A DNA stretch of 51,343 nucleotides from Desulfobulbus sp. Tol-SR (GCA_000769715.1 JROS01000038.1:1-51343), one strand, 5' to 3'. Positions 1-9,774 are shown, counted from the stretch's first letter. Notes: generated by a model from the letters alone, not told the origin. Translations and numbers: made by a program.

Positions 1-53
1 CGGAGCTAGAAATCTTGTTGTTCCTTGGCCGGAGCCTATTCCAAGCCCTGTTT

Positions 54-386
54 GAGATCTCTCCCTGCGGTCGAGATGACAGCGGGGGCAGGTCGAGATG
101 ACAGCGGGGGCAGGTCGAGATGACAGCGGGGGTAGGTCTGAGATGACAGCGGGGGTAGGTCGAGATGACAGCGGAAGAAAAGGCGAAAAGGTGGGGGAGG
201 GGTGAAATCTCGTTGTTCTCGTTAGCCCTACAACGCAACATGTCAATATAGAAACAATATGCAGTATTCGTACTCCGAAGCGACCTACAGCATGTGGTAC
301 GCATGTTCATAAGTGCCGTTGTAGGGTTAGGGCGAAGGTCGAGATGCCTCCCCCGCTGTCATTTCGAAGCGAAGCGAGAAATCTCG
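54..386. repeat. Interspersed repeat island 1, with a 22-bp tandem array
   Basis: The 1-572 stretch has no convincing gene. Positions 70-174 hold five tandem copies of a 22-23 bp unit whose core is GAGATGACAGCGGGGG. The first copy overlaps a type B element at 54-82 (starting GAGATCTCTCCCTGCGG). A type A element lies at 356-385 (CTGTCATTTCGAAGCG followed by AAGCGAGAAATCTC). The two types align with each other, so they are variants of one family that recurs at 3367-3666, 7013-7170 and 12674-12857. Short ORFs here translate the repeat and are not genes. Confidence 0.85.
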
Positions 387-572
387 TCTTGCGAAGAACG
401 CCACTGTGTGCGATTGAGTATGTGCTCGAATTCATTACAGTTTTTGACAACAACCGCGGCGGTGATGGATCCCCTGCCGGCGCCCGGGGCCAGCCGAGCC
501 TTTATTTATCGAGATTCCTTCGTATAGTGAAAAACGGCAATGATCCGTTCACGAAATTCCAGGAGAGAACCC

Positions 573-1628
573 ATGACGATCCACGACTATACTTTTGAAA
601 CCGGGATGTACCGCCCCCCCAGCGAAGGAGGGAGTTCTTCCCTTCTCGTCCGCTTTACCCGCAACTGCCCCTGGAACCAATGTACGTTCTGCGCCATGTA
701 CAAAACGGAAAAGTTCCAGCTGCGGAGCCTCGAGGAGATCAAGGCCGACATCGATGCCATGGCGGCCCTGGCAGGTGACCTGGCAGCGGAATCGGTTCGC
801 CTCGGTCAAGACGGTCGGATCAACGGCGAGGTCATCCGGGCCTTGTTCGGCCGCGTCCCCGGACTCATCGAGCACCAGGGGGCGCACATGCTGATCGAAT
901 GGCTGCTTTCCGGGGGCAGAACCGCCTTTCTTCAGGATGGCAATTCCCTGATCATGCCCCCCGGCGATCTGATCCAGGCCCTGACCTATTTGAAAGCCAA
1001 GCTGCCCTCCATCACCAGGATTACCACCTATGCCCGGGCCAGGACCCTGGCCCAGCGGTCCCTCGAAGATCTGCAGGCCGTCCGGGCGACGGGACTGGAC
1101 CGGCTGCACCTGGGACTGGAAAGCGGTGATGACGAGCTGCTCAGGCAGGTCAGAAAGGGGGTGGATGCCGATGGGCTCATAAGCGGGGGCCGGAAGGCCA
1201 TGGCGGCCGGGTTCCAGGTTTCGGAATACTGGATGCCGGGCCTGGGCGGTAGGGATATGTCGGAACAGCATGCCCGCAACACGGCCCGGGCCCTCAATGC
1301 GATCAATCCCCACTATATCCGCTCCCGGCCCTTCCGGCCGATCCCCGGCACGCCGATGTATGATCAGTATCGGGCCGGGGAATTGACCTTGCAGACACCG
1401 GAGGAACAACTGCGGGAGATCGAGCTCATGGTATCGGCCCTGGACGTCACGTCCAAGGTCTGCTTCGACCATGCCGGCAACTCCTGGCGGACACCTGACG
1501 GCGATCTGGTCTTCACCCACGACTATGAAGGCTATCAGTTCCCGGCCGACAAGGACAAGGTCCTGGAACGGATTCGCCTCGGTCTGAGCTTCGGCCGGCA
1601 ACCCGGGCGATCGCGCCCCCGGTGGTGA
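573..1628 (+). CDS. Radical SAM protein
   Basis: Predicted radical SAM enzyme of 351 residues. Near the N-terminus, C32, C37 and C40 form a C-x4-C-x2-C cluster (CPWNQCTFC) that would hold the 4Fe-4S centre; this four-residue first spacing is seen in one family of uncharacterised radical SAM proteins rather than the usual C-x3-C-x2-C. The stretch LHLGLESGDDELL around residue 190 is the typical glycine-rich/Glu segment of the SAM barrel. ATG 573 is chosen because AGGAGA sits about 7 nt upstream; an upstream in-frame ATG at 540 has no ribosome site. The gene stands alone after a repeat island and 231 bp before the beta-CASP gene. The substrate is not known. Confidence 0.85.
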   Translation: MTIHDYTFETGMYRPPSEGGSSSLLVRFTRNCPWNQCTFCAMYKTEKFQLRSLEEIKADIDAMAALAGDLAAESVRLGQDGRINGEVIRALFGRVPGLIEHQGAHMLIEWLLSGGRTAFLQDGNSLIMPPGDLIQALTYLKAKLPSITRITTYARARTLAQRSLEDLQAVRATGLDRLHLGLESGDDELLRQVRKGVDADGLISGGRKAMAAGFQVSEYWMPGLGGRDMSEQHARNTARALNAINPHYIRSRPFRPIPGTPMYDQYRAGELTLQTPEEQLREIELMVSALDVTSKVCFDHAGNSWRTPDGDLVFTHDYEGYQFPADKDKVLERIRLGLSFGRQPGRSRPRW

Positions 1629-1859
1629 GGCGGCTGGATGACCGGTACCGCCTTGCCCCCTGGCGGGCGGAGGACAACCTCCCCGGTTTGGACCGATGGT
1701 AAGGGATATGTCGTGATTCGTCGGTATATGAATGGTGATGTCGAGTCGGGCGGTGAACGGGCGGGGAGGAGGCTGCGGGTCAGGGATCGGTTGGCTGCAC
1801 TCGGCTCAGCGGTGCACCGGCCCGATTGCAAGCGAAGATGTGACAAAAAAAGGTGAGCG

Positions 1860-3287
1860 ATGCAGGAATACGAGGGGATCGCCCTGGGCGACCGGGACAG
1901 GATGGTGGTGCAGCTGCGCCACCACGGCGGCCATGACGGGGTGACCGGCTCCTGCCATCAGCTGCTGCTCGACGGCCGCAAGAGCCTGCTCGTCGACTGC
2001 GGCCTGTTCCAGGGGGCGGAGACCGCCGAGGCCGGGGGCGATGACGACGACCGCCACCGGGTCACTTTCCCGGTGGCGGACATCGTCGCCCTGGTGGTCA
2101 CCCATGTCCATATCGATCATGTGGGGCGGATCCCCTGGCTGCTGGCGGCGGGGTATCAGGGGCCGATCATCTGCTCCGAGCCGTCGGCGGAGCTGCTGCC
2201 GCTGATGCTGGAGGATGCCTTCCGCCTGGCGGTCACCACCCGCCGGGACGTGGTCGACAACTACCTGCGGATGGTCAAAGGCCGGCTCGTGCCGCTGGCC
2301 TACAAGACCCCGCACACCCTGCTCGACACCGCCGAGCGCCGGGTGCGCATCCGGCTGCAGCCGGCCGGGCATATCCTGGGGTCGGCCTATGTCGAATGCG
2401 ACTTGCTCGATCGCCGGACCGGGGGGGAAAAGCGCATCGTCTTCTCCGGCGACCTCGGCGCGCCGTGGGCGCCGCTGCTGGCCGCGCCCCGGCCGCCCTA
2501 TCGCGCCGATCTGCTGGTGCTGGAGAGCACCTACGGCGACCGGCTGCACGAGGACCGGAGGACCCGGCGGGAGCGGCTGCGGCAGGCCATCGTCCGGGCC
2601 ATGGCCGACCGCGGCTCCGTGCTGATCCCGGCCTTCAGCATCGGCCGGACCCAGGAGATCCTCTACGAACTGGAGGAGATGCTCGGGCGGGGGACGGTCC
2701 CCGACTTCGAGGTCATCCTCGATTCGCCGCTGGCCGACCGGATCACCGACGCCTACTCCCAGCTCCAGCCGTGGTGGGACAAGGAGGCGCAGCGGCGGCT
2801 GGCCGGCGGACGCAATCCCCTTCATTTCCCGCAGCTGCGGACCGTCAGCGGCCACGAGGACCACCTGGAGCTGGTGGAGGATCTGCGCCGCACCGGGCGG
2901 CCGGCGGTCGTCGTTGCCGGCAGCGGCATGTGCACCGGCGGGCGGATCGTCAACTACCTCAAGGCGATGCTGGGCGACCGCCGCCACTGCGTGCTGTTCG
3001 TCGGCTACCAGGCGGCGGGAACGCCGGGGCGGGATATCCTGACCTACGGGCCGAAGGGCGGCTATGTCTTTCTCGACGGCGAGAAGGTCGTCATCCGCAC
3101 CTCGATCGCGACCATCGGCGGCTATTCGGCCCATGCCGATCAGGCCGGCCTGGTCCGCTTCGCCACCCGGATGCGCCGCCCGCCCGAGGTCATCCGCCTG
3201 GTGCACGGCGAGGTCGAGGCCAGGGAGGCGCTGCGCCTCGCCCTGGCGCAGGCCGGCAGCGGGGTGGTTGTACCGGCGGGAAGATAG
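1860..3287 (+). CDS. MBL-fold beta-CASP RNase-like protein
   Basis: Metallo-beta-lactamase fold protein with beta-CASP and RMMBL regions (475 aa), the family of CPSF73-like and bacterial RNA-processing nucleases. Visible zinc-site motifs are HVHIDH at residues 82-87, HILGSAY, FSGDLG, and the C-terminal SAHADQ and VHGE motifs. The beta-CASP part contains STYGDRLH, PAFSIGRTQEILYEL and the GSGMCTGGRI signature. The usual bacterial HAHIDH is HVHIDH here, which should not affect metal binding. AGGTGA precedes the ATG. It probably acts as a cytoplasmic endo- or exoribonuclease on single-stranded RNA. The substrate cannot be told from sequence. Confidence 0.88.
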   Translation: MQEYEGIALGDRDRMVVQLRHHGGHDGVTGSCHQLLLDGRKSLLVDCGLFQGAETAEAGGDDDDRHRVTFPVADIVALVVTHVHIDHVGRIPWLLAAGYQGPIICSEPSAELLPLMLEDAFRLAVTTRRDVVDNYLRMVKGRLVPLAYKTPHTLLDTAERRVRIRLQPAGHILGSAYVECDLLDRRTGGEKRIVFSGDLGAPWAPLLAAPRPPYRADLLVLESTYGDRLHEDRRTRRERLRQAIVRAMADRGSVLIPAFSIGRTQEILYELEEMLGRGTVPDFEVILDSPLADRITDAYSQLQPWWDKEAQRRLAGGRNPLHFPQLRTVSGHEDHLELVEDLRRTGRPAVVVAGSGMCTGGRIVNYLKAMLGDRRHCVLFVGYQAAGTPGRDILTYGPKGGYVFLDGEKVVIRTSIATIGGYSAHADQAGLVRFATRMRRPPEVIRLVHGEVEAREALRLALAQAGSGVVVPAGR

Positions 3288-3366
3288 GGCTGTGGCTTGA
3301 TTCTTGTGCCCTGGGACCGACTTCTATGGCCCGGTTGTTTCGACTGGTTTTCCAGCGGGGAAAAAC

Positions 3367-3666
3367 GAGATTTCTCGCTTCGCTTCGAAATGACAGCGGG
3401 GGCGGCATCACGTCCTTCACCCTACCGGGAACAACGAGCACTGTCATCGCGGCCTGCCCCCGCTGCCATCTCGACCGCAGGGAGAGATCTCATGCAGCGA
3501 TCATCCACCCCAGGAAGAGCATCCTGGGCATCAAGAGATTTCTCGCTTCGCTTCGAAATGACAGCGGGGGCGGCATCACGTCCTTCACCCTACCGGGAAC
3601 AACGAGCACTGTCATCGCGGCCTGCCCACCTACCCCCGCTGTCATCTCGACCGCAGGGAGAGATCT
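3367..3666. repeat. Interspersed repeat island 2, with a 93-bp direct duplication
   Basis: The 3288-3826 gap has no gene. It contains two identical 93-bp segments, 3367-3459 and 3535-3627. Each begins with a type A element (GAGATTTCTCGCTTCGCTTC, ending GAAATGACAG) and is followed by a type B element (3463-3490 and 3639-3666) in the same orientation. The second composite differs by a short insertion before the type B element. The near-perfect identity suggests recent duplication. ORFs across it are repeat translations. Confidence 0.9.
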
Positions 3667-3826
3667 TTGCAGGCCCAGATCTAAACGTAAAGACGAGATT
3701 TCCAGCTGGAGCCCGAAATCACGACAACCAGCATCTCCTCCATTGTCACCCTTCAATATTCCAGTTATTTTGCAGGTCGCCATAACCTTGTTCTTTTGAC
3801 CACCACACTCTACATTGGACAACATC

Positions 3827-4858
3827 ATGACCACGCGATACGACGCCCTCCTCCGCCGCCTGTTGACGGAAAAACACACCTGGCTGGTGACCGGGGTCGC
3901 CGGTTTCATCGGTTCCCATCTGCTGGAGAACCTGCTGCGGCTTGATCAGGAGGTGGTCGGCCTCGATAATTTCTCGACCGGCTACCGCCACAACCTCGAC
4001 GAGGTCGAGTCGCTGGTGACGGCCGACCAGTGGCGCCGGTTCACCTTCATCGAGGGCGATATCCGCAACCTCGACGACTGCCGCCGCGCCTGCCGCGATG
4101 TCGACTATGTCCTGCACGAGGCGGCCCTGGGCTCGGTGCCGCGCTCGATCGAGGACCCGTGCCTGACCAACGCCAACAATATCAGCGGCTTTCTCAACAT
4201 GCTGGTGGCGGCGCGGGATGCGAAGGTGCGGCGGATGGTGTACGCCGCGTCGAGTTCCACCTATGGCGACCACCCCGATCTGCCGAAGCAGGAAGACCGG
4301 ATCGGCCGGCCGCTGTCGCCCTACGCGGTGACCAAGCTGGTCAACGAGCTCTATGCCGACGTCTTTGCCCGGACCTACGATTTCAAGGCGATCGGCCTGC
4401 GCTATTTCAACATCTTCGGCCAGCGGCAGGACCCCGACGGCGCCTATGCCGCGGTGATCCCCAAATGGTTCGCCGCCCTGATCCAGGGCGAAACCGTCTT
4501 CATCAACGGCGATGGCGAGACCAGCCGGGATTTCTGCTTTGTCGACAACTGCGTCCAGGCCAACCTGCTGGCGGCGGTGGCCGAGGATGAGGCGGCGCTG
4601 AACCAGGTGTACAACGTCGCCGTCGGGGCCCGGACCTCGCTCAACGAGCTGTTTGCCCTGATCCGCGACCGGGTGGCCGGGTTCGATAAAAAGGCCGGGG
4701 CGACGGAACCGCAGTACCGGGATTTCCGCCGGGGCGATGTGCGGCACTCGCTGGCGGCCATTGCCAAGGCGCGGGAACTCCTCGGCTACGAACCGCAGTT
4801 CTCGGTGCAGGCCGGGCTGGACCGGATCGCCGGCTGGTACTGGAAGAAACTGGGGTGA
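3827..4858 (+). CDS. wbpP: UDP-N-acetylhexosamine 4-epimerase-like SDR (WbpP/TviC type)
   Basis: Extended short-chain dehydrogenase of 343 aa. The NAD site GVAGFIG is at residues 23-29 and the catalytic Y166-x3-K170 is in YAVTK. The N-terminal extension before the Rossmann fold ([10 protein letters not shown]) is characteristic of the WbpP/Gne group that interconverts UDP-GlcNAc(A) and UDP-GalNAc(A). [21 protein letters not shown] is the substrate-loop pattern of this group and is quoted here only in part as evidence of family. ATG 3827 is preferred over TTG 3815 because it matches the usual start, though no clear Shine-Dalgarno is seen. It lies between repeat islands next to a sulfotransferase, suggesting surface polysaccharide synthesis. 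Confidence 0.82.
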   Translation: MTTRYDALLRRLLTEKHTWLVTGVAGFIGSHLLENLLRLDQEVVGLDNFSTGYRHNLDEVESLVTADQWRRFTFIEGDIRNLDDCRRACRDVDYVLHEAALGSVPRSIEDPCLTNANNISGFLNMLVAARDAKVRRMVYAASSSTYGDHPDLPKQEDRIGRPLSPYAVTKLVNELYADVFARTYDFKAIGLRYFNIFGQRQDPDGAYAAVIPKWFAALIQGETVFINGDGETSRDFCFVDNCVQANLLAAVAEDEAALNQVYNVAVGARTSLNELFALIRDRVAGFDKKAGATEPQYRDFRRGDVRHSLAAIAKARELLGYEPQFSVQAGLDRIAGWYWKKLG

Positions 4859-4954
4859 CAAAACGGGGCGGATGGAGTGTTATGAAGAGAAACCGTTCCG
4901 CCTCCCGTTCATCATGTTCGATAATCAACTCCACAGGATATGCGTTAACAGTAA

Positions 4955-5575
4955 ATGACTGAAAACACAAACAGTTTAAAGATATTCGGCATTGGTCTCA
5001 ATAAGACCGGGACCACCACCCTGGGCCGATGCGGCAAGATCCTGGGGTATCGTTACACGGAATGCGACCGGGGTCTTCTTGAAGATGTAGTCCTGAGAAA
5101 CGATTTTGCCCGTATCGGACAAACGGTCGAGCGCTTCGACCTCTTCGAGGACTGGCCCTGGCCTTTGATCTATAAAGACCTCGATCGGATGTATCCCGGG
5201 AGCAGGTTTATCCTTACAATCCGGAAGAATGAGAATGTATGGCTCGACAGCCTCAAGAGCCATTCGCTGCGGACGCCACCCCTGCAACATTGCCGCAAGC
5301 TTGCGTACGGCTATAATTTTCCCCACGGCCACGAGCAGGAACACCTGGAGTTGTATAGGAGGCACAACGACAACGTTCGCGCCTACTTCCAGGACCGTGA
5401 CCGGGACTTTCTCGAAATATGCTGGGAAAACGGCGACGGCTTTGAAAAACTGTGCAATTTTCTGGGGAGGGAGGTCCCGGCTGTTCCCTTGCCCCATGCG
5501 AATAAAAAGAGTGATCATCCGAATCGCCTATGGAGATTCCTGTCCAACAGACTGTTGAGTCTTGTGGGGAATTGA
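4955..5575 (+). CDS. Sulfotransferase family protein
   Basis: Predicted PAPS-dependent sulfotransferase, 206 aa. The 5'-phosphosulfate loop GLNKTGTTTLG is at residues 14-24, the form used by the Sulfotransfer_4-type family. A downstream RFILTIRKNENVWLDS segment is the usual 3'-phosphate-binding element (Arg/Ser). The C-terminal part is short, in keeping with this small subfamily. The gene follows the epimerase by 96 bp, so the product may sulfate a glycan or lipid-linked sugar made with the neighbouring epimerase; this role is inference. GC content and codon use look lower and less biased than in the genes further right, which fits horizontal acquisition. Confidence 0.78.
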   Translation: MTENTNSLKIFGIGLNKTGTTTLGRCGKILGYRYTECDRGLLEDVVLRNDFARIGQTVERFDLFEDWPWPLIYKDLDRMYPGSRFILTIRKNENVWLDSLKSHSLRTPPLQHCRKLAYGYNFPHGHEQEHLELYRRHNDNVRAYFQDRDRDFLEICWENGDGFEKLCNFLGREVPAVPLPHANKKSDHPNRLWRFLSNRLLSLVGN

Positions 5576-5716
5576 AGCGGGCGTTCGGCCGAGTCGGCGA
5601 TCGGTGACGGGTATGGATAAACGGATGATCGCATGCCCCCGGGCGGTGGCCCAACCGCCGTATTCCTCGCCCCGTACTTCATTACAGGTAGTGTGAAACA
5701 GTTGCCGGGGAAAGTC

Positions 5717-6149
5717 ATGTCCTCTTCTCATCAGAATAGATTGACTTTCATTGACGTTGCCCGCACATACGCGATCTTGTTGGCATTGCTTTCCCATGTT
5801 TTTGCCGCCACCGGATTTTTTCAGCAGCTCGGCTCGGATGCCCTGCTCATACGGCAATTCACTCGGATGGCCACGCCGCTCTTTATGTTCATGTTCGGGT
5901 TCATGAACGAATATTTTGCCCCTTGGAACATCGTCACTTGTTTCATACACCGCGGGAAATGTGATTCTGACGCTGGTCGGCGCGAAGGTCGGTTCCATGA
6001 ATCTGTTCGTTTTTGTGATCCTGTTTTTCGCGGCGACTCTCTGTATTACACGAAATATTGAGAGGATCCCCGGTTACACGGTCCTGAGTGATCCGATGAA
6101 TTTCAAAAGCGGGAAGAGGGGCAGGGTCTGTCTACCCGCTGGAAAATGA
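5717..6149 (+). pseudogene. Acyltransferase-3-like membrane protein remnant
   Basis: The frame from ATG 5717 reads as the N-terminus of an acyltransferase-3/OpgC-type membrane protein: RLTFIDVARTYAILLALLSH, with the family histidine in the first membrane helix, then FTRMATPLFMFMFGFM. Homology stops near 5920. Another hydrophobic segment (NVILTLVGAKVG, then LFVFVILFFAATLCIT) continues in the next frame to a stop at 6149. An intact member has about 350-400 residues and some ten membrane helices, so the gene has lost most of its length and is frameshifted. It lies behind the sulfotransferase and is probably a dead O-acetylation gene of the same island. Confidence 0.6.
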
Positions 6150-6177
6150 TTTTTTTCGTCCGGCCCCCGGTTCTGGA

Positions 6178-6210
6178 ACCCGACATGGACCCGACATGAA
6201 CCCGACATGG
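6178..6210. repeat. Three 11-bp tandem repeats
   Basis: ACCCGACATG followed by G or A is repeated three times head to tail, in the 260-bp gene-free stretch between the acyltransferase remnant and the secreted protein. Nothing else is recognised there. Confidence 0.8.
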
Positions 6211-6409
6211 CAGCTATATCAGGCGGTTCCGGACCCCGTTTCGCCTGATGTCCTCTTGGTTGGTCTCGTCCGAGTGGGTATAGATTGAACAAAAGAGAGG
6301 GCAGTCCCTTTCATTGGCTACCGTGAAATCGTAAAATGATCCAACAGACAACGATCCGGCGGATTCCCGCCGTGATCAACAACCGTAGCGATACGGGAGG
6401 AGGAATCTC

Positions 6410-6910
6410 ATGAAAAAGGCAGTGTTTTTCGGTCTCACCCTGGCGGCCGTCCTGACGGTGATGGCTTCGGCGGCATCGGCGGCCGACTGTTCGGGCGCCT
6501 GGCAGGTCAATCGGTATTATACTCCCGGCACCGGTGGGGTCTGCGCCGCGATGGGACTGGATACCCATCGGGCGGTGTGCCTGCCCGGCCAACGGTTTGC
6601 GACCTACTGCGACGACGCCTCGGGTGGACGGTTCCGCACCTGCCAGAGCAATATCCCCTGCGGCGGTCGGGGGTACGGCGGCCGCGACGGCTATCGCGAC
6701 AGGTACGACCGTTGGGACAACCGTGATGATCGGCGTGATTATTATGATGACCGGCGCCGCGACGGTTATGATGACCGGCGCCGCGACGGCTACCGCTACC
6801 GCTACGATCGGGTCCCCGACTGCAGCCGTTGGGACTACCAGCATAACCGCCCCTGTCCTCCGGGGACCATCAATCGCGATTGTCGCGGTGATTGCGGCGC
6901 CAGATGGTAA
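6410..6910 (+). CDS. Small secreted Arg/Asp/Tyr-rich protein
   Basis: Exported protein of 166 aa, function unknown. A clear Sec signal peptide (MKKAVFF, hydrophobic core, ASAASA cleavage site near residue 24) is followed by a Cys-containing domain, residues 25-90, with six cysteines that could form disulfides. Residues about 95-135 are a low-complexity tract with repeated DDRRRDGY-type units, then a second Cys-containing tail. GGAGGAAT sits 5-6 nt before the ATG. The alternation of acidic and basic residues with tyrosine resembles some periplasmic low-complexity proteins, but no family is recognised. Repeat units of about 21 bp in this tract may vary in number between strains. Confidence 0.7.
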   Translation: MKKAVFFGLTLAAVLTVMASAASAADCSGAWQVNRYYTPGTGGVCAAMGLDTHRAVCLPGQRFATYCDDASGGRFRTCQSNIPCGGRGYGGRDGYRDRYDRWDNRDDRRDYYDDRRRDGYDDRRRDGYRYRYDRVPDCSRWDYQHNRPCPPGTINRDCRGDCGARW

Positions 6911-7012
6911 TTGACACGGATGAACCTTGTGCAGAATGACAAAATCACATAGTACGTCCCCCTCCCATCTCGAATGGCCGAGAGAATGTATGTTGTCCCG
7001 AGATAATGCATG

Positions 7013-7170
7013 TTGTCATTTCGAAGCGAAGCGAGAAATCTCGTTGTTCCCGCCAGGGCGAAGGCCGGGATGCTTTCTCCGCTGTCATTTCGAAGCGAAG
7101 CGAGAAATCTCTTGTTCCTTTGCCGGAGTCCATTCCACGCCCTGTTTGAGATCTTCGGTCGAAATGACAG
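7013..7170. repeat. Interspersed repeat island 3
   Basis: Two type A copies (7013-7042 and 7082-7111, same orientation) and one type B-like copy in the opposite orientation (7148-7170) fill the space between 6911 and the next gene. The reading frame of the next protein is open through this island but translates only repeat sequence, so it is not taken as coding. Confidence 0.85.
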
Positions 7171-7211
7171 GACCTGCAGCTGTTCATTGTGCAAGAGGCT
7201 CGGATAACAGG

Positions 7212-9755
7212 GTGGGGATTCCGACCCCCGGGGGGACAAGACCTCCCTCCCTGTGTTCCTTGATCCTTCTGCTTCTTCATCTGCTATTCCTGGCCCGGCC
7301 GGTGGCGGCCGACCAGGCCGGGACGGTGCGCGGGATGTACGGCGTCTCCGGCGCCGATCTTAACCGGACGATCGCGATGCTGCGGCCGGCGGGGGTGACC
7401 CATGTCTTCGCCCCGCCCGACCAGGCGATCATCACCCGGCTGAAGCGGGAGGGCTTCCGGGTGTTCCTGACCCTCAACGTCTTCGGCGGCACCGCCGCCT
7501 GGGAGCGCTTTCCGGACGCGGTGCCGATCACCGCCGCGGGTACGCCGGTCCCGGCCCGGTTCGGCGGCGTCTGCCCGACCCATTTCACCTGGCGCGAGGA
7601 GCGATTGGCCCTTGCCGCCGCCTGGCTGTGGCAGTTCGGCGCCGGCATCGACGGCCTGTGGCTTGATTTTGCCCGTTATCCCGGCCGCTGGGAGAGCAGC
7701 CGGCCGGAGATCCCCGACACCTGCTTCTGCCCCCGCTGCCTGGCGCTGTTCCAGGTCGAGAAGGGGGTCAGGATGCCGGACGGCCTGAAAACCGCGGCGG
7801 CCGCGGCCTGGATCCATGATCACGCCGAGGCGCAATGGCTGCGGTGGAAGAAGGAGCAGATCACCTCCTTCGTCCGCGACGTGCGGGCGGTGATCGACAA
7901 GGCCCGGCCAGGGGAGCGCTGCCGCCTCGGCGTCTTCCTCGTCCCCTGGACCAAAGGGGAGCGGCAGGGGGCGGTGACCTTCCGCCTGGCCCAGGATGCG
8001 GCGCAGATCGGGCGCTACGTCGATGTCGTGTCGCCGATGGCCTATCACCGGATGGTCGACCGGCCGGCGGCCTGGACCGGCGAGATCGCCGCCTATTTCG
8101 CCGACATGAACGGCGGACCGGTGTGGCCGATCGTCCAGGCCGATGCGGCTACCGCCGCCGACTTCAGCCGGGTGGTGGCGGCGGTCGCCGCCGCCGGGGC
8201 GCCGGGGCTTCTGGTCTATAGCCAGGCCGGGATGCAGGAAGGTATGTGGCCGGCGCTGGCAGGATTCCGGGCCCGGGCCAACCTCCTCCCCAATCCGGGG
8301 TTCGCGGTCCCGGCCGGCGGGGATCGTCCGGTCCTCCCGTCCTGGCACCAGGGCAGCGGCGGCCTGGTCCGGGACACGAAGTTCCTGCTCCGGGCGGGAA
8401 CCGCCGCCGGGAGCGGGGCCATCGGGATCGCCGCCGGCCTCGATCGCCAGGGGGCCTGGCGGGCGGCGCTCCCCGCCTGCGCTCCGGGCCGGAGCTATGC
8501 CTTCAGCGGCGATTTCTTCCGTGACGACCTGCAGCGTGGCGGGTATCCGGCGGTCGCGATCTGGGGCCGGGAGTACCTCCTCAACACCCATCGGCTCGCC
8601 GGCCGCTTCCAGCGCCTGCGGGTGACGGCGGAGTGCCCGGCCGGGCCGGGCGAGGGGGACCGCACCTTCGCCTTTCTCAATTCCGTCGCCGGCTCGACCT
8701 TCTGGCTGCGCGACCCCGAGTTGGTGGAAGCGGCGGCCGGACCGCAGGAGAAGGCGGTGCCGGCCGATACCTCGTTCTTTCCCCTCGGCGCTTACGGCGC
8801 CACGCTCGCCACCCTGCCGCAGATCAAGGAGATCGGGCTCAACAGTGCCGTCCTGCCGCTGACGGCGGCGGCGACCGCCGCCTGCATCGACCACGATCTC
8901 CACTGCCTGCTGGCGGTACCGCGCGACCCCGAACAGCTGCTGCTCGCGCTGCCGCCGGTGACCGACAGCCTCGATCGGGGCCGCTTCGCCTTCTATGTCA
9001 ACGACGAGCCGGAGATCCACTCCTTTCCCCGCTGGCAGGCGCGGGACATCGCCCGGGTCCTGGCCGACCGCCATCCCGGCACGGCGACCGCGATGGCGGT
9101 GGTGCGGCCGCAGAACATCGGCGATTACGCCGGCAGCGCCCGCTATTTCATGCTCGACCAGTACCCGGTGCCGCACATGCCGCTGACCTGGCTGTCGGAC
9201 TCGATGGACCAGGCGGCCGCCGTCGTCGGCCGCAACCGGCTGCAGGCGGTGGTCCAGGCCTTCGGCGGCCGCGAGTGGAGCGATGCCGGCTGGCCGCGGC
9301 TGCCGACGTTTGCCGAGATGAACTGTCTGGCCTTCCTGGCGGTGATCCACGGCAGCCGGGGCCTTTACTTCTACACCTTCCCGAGCATCACCGCCGACCG
9401 CCGGGGCCGTGAGGACTTCCGCCGGGTGGTGGCGCGCCTGGGGCGGATCATGCCGTGGCTGGAGCAGGAGAACCGGCCCGGCCTGGCGGCGGTGGAGATG
9501 CTGTCGGTCAACCGGGTCGATCCGCAGGGCCGGCCGGCGGTCCATTGCGCCGTGAAGGAGAGGGGGGCGGAACGGATGCTGCTCTGCGTCAACACCATCC
9601 CGACGTACACCAGGGCGGCGGTCACGGTGCCGGGCGGCCGCAATGCCCTGTGGGAGGAGGTCTACGACCAGGGCCTATCGATGGCCGTGGGCTCATCCCT
9701 CCAACTCGATTTCCAGCCCCTCGAGGTCAAGGTCCTGCAGCGATCGGCCCGGTGA
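7212..9755 (+). CDS. Large secreted glycosidase-like protein with two barrel domains
   Basis: Exported protein of about 847 aa. The signal peptide is LILLLLHLLFLARPVAA. Residues about 40-360 look like a TIM-barrel glycoside hydrolase-like domain (GLWLDFARYP as the beta-4 acidic motif; VDVVSPMAYHRM as a later strand). Residues about 360-510 start with NLLPNPGF and resemble a carbohydrate-binding jelly roll. Residues about 520-847 form a second barrel-like domain with a C-terminal beta-sandwich. The start is uncertain: GTG 7212 gives a complete signal peptide and lies 13 nt after AAGAGG, TTG 7260 is an alternative, and the ATG at 6927 would run through repeat DNA. The substrate is unknown; a periplasmic or extracellular polysaccharide is inferred. 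Confidence 0.68.
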   Translation: MGIPTPGGTRPPSLCSLILLLLHLLFLARPVAADQAGTVRGMYGVSGADLNRTIAMLRPAGVTHVFAPPDQAIITRLKREGFRVFLTLNVFGGTAAWERFPDAVPITAAGTPVPARFGGVCPTHFTWREERLALAAAWLWQFGAGIDGLWLDFARYPGRWESSRPEIPDTCFCPRCLALFQVEKGVRMPDGLKTAAAAAWIHDHAEAQWLRWKKEQITSFVRDVRAVIDKARPGERCRLGVFLVPWTKGERQGAVTFRLAQDAAQIGRYVDVVSPMAYHRMVDRPAAWTGEIAAYFADMNGGPVWPIVQADAATAADFSRVVAAVAAAGAPGLLVYSQAGMQEGMWPALAGFRARANLLPNPGFAVPAGGDRPVLPSWHQGSGGLVRDTKFLLRAGTAAGSGAIGIAAGLDRQGAWRAALPACAPGRSYAFSGDFFRDDLQRGGYPAVAIWGREYLLNTHRLAGRFQRLRVTAECPAGPGEGDRTFAFLNSVAGSTFWLRDPELVEAAAGPQEKAVPADTSFFPLGAYGATLATLPQIKEIGLNSAVLPLTAAATAACIDHDLHCLLAVPRDPEQLLLALPPVTDSLDRGRFAFYVNDEPEIHSFPRWQARDIARVLADRHPGTATAMAVVRPQNIGDYAGSARYFMLDQYPVPHMPLTWLSDSMDQAAAVVGRNRLQAVVQAFGGREWSDAGWPRLPTFAEMNCLAFLAVIHGSRGLYFYTFPSITADRRGREDFRRVVARLGRIMPWLEQENRPGLAAVEMLSVNRVDPQGRPAVHCAVKERGAERMLLCVNTIPTYTRAAVTVPGGRNALWEEVYDQGLSMAVGSSLQLDFQPLEVKVLQRSAR

Positions 9756-9757
9756 GG

Positions 9758-9773
9758 CCGGCGGCGGCGCCGG
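9758..9773. terminator. Hairpin between convergent genes
   Basis: CCGGCG, loop GCGG, CGCCGG forms a six-pair GC stem in the 19-bp gap between two convergent stop codons. It lacks a proper U-tract, so a terminator role in either direction is only plausible. Confidence 0.3.
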
Positions 9774-9774
9774 G

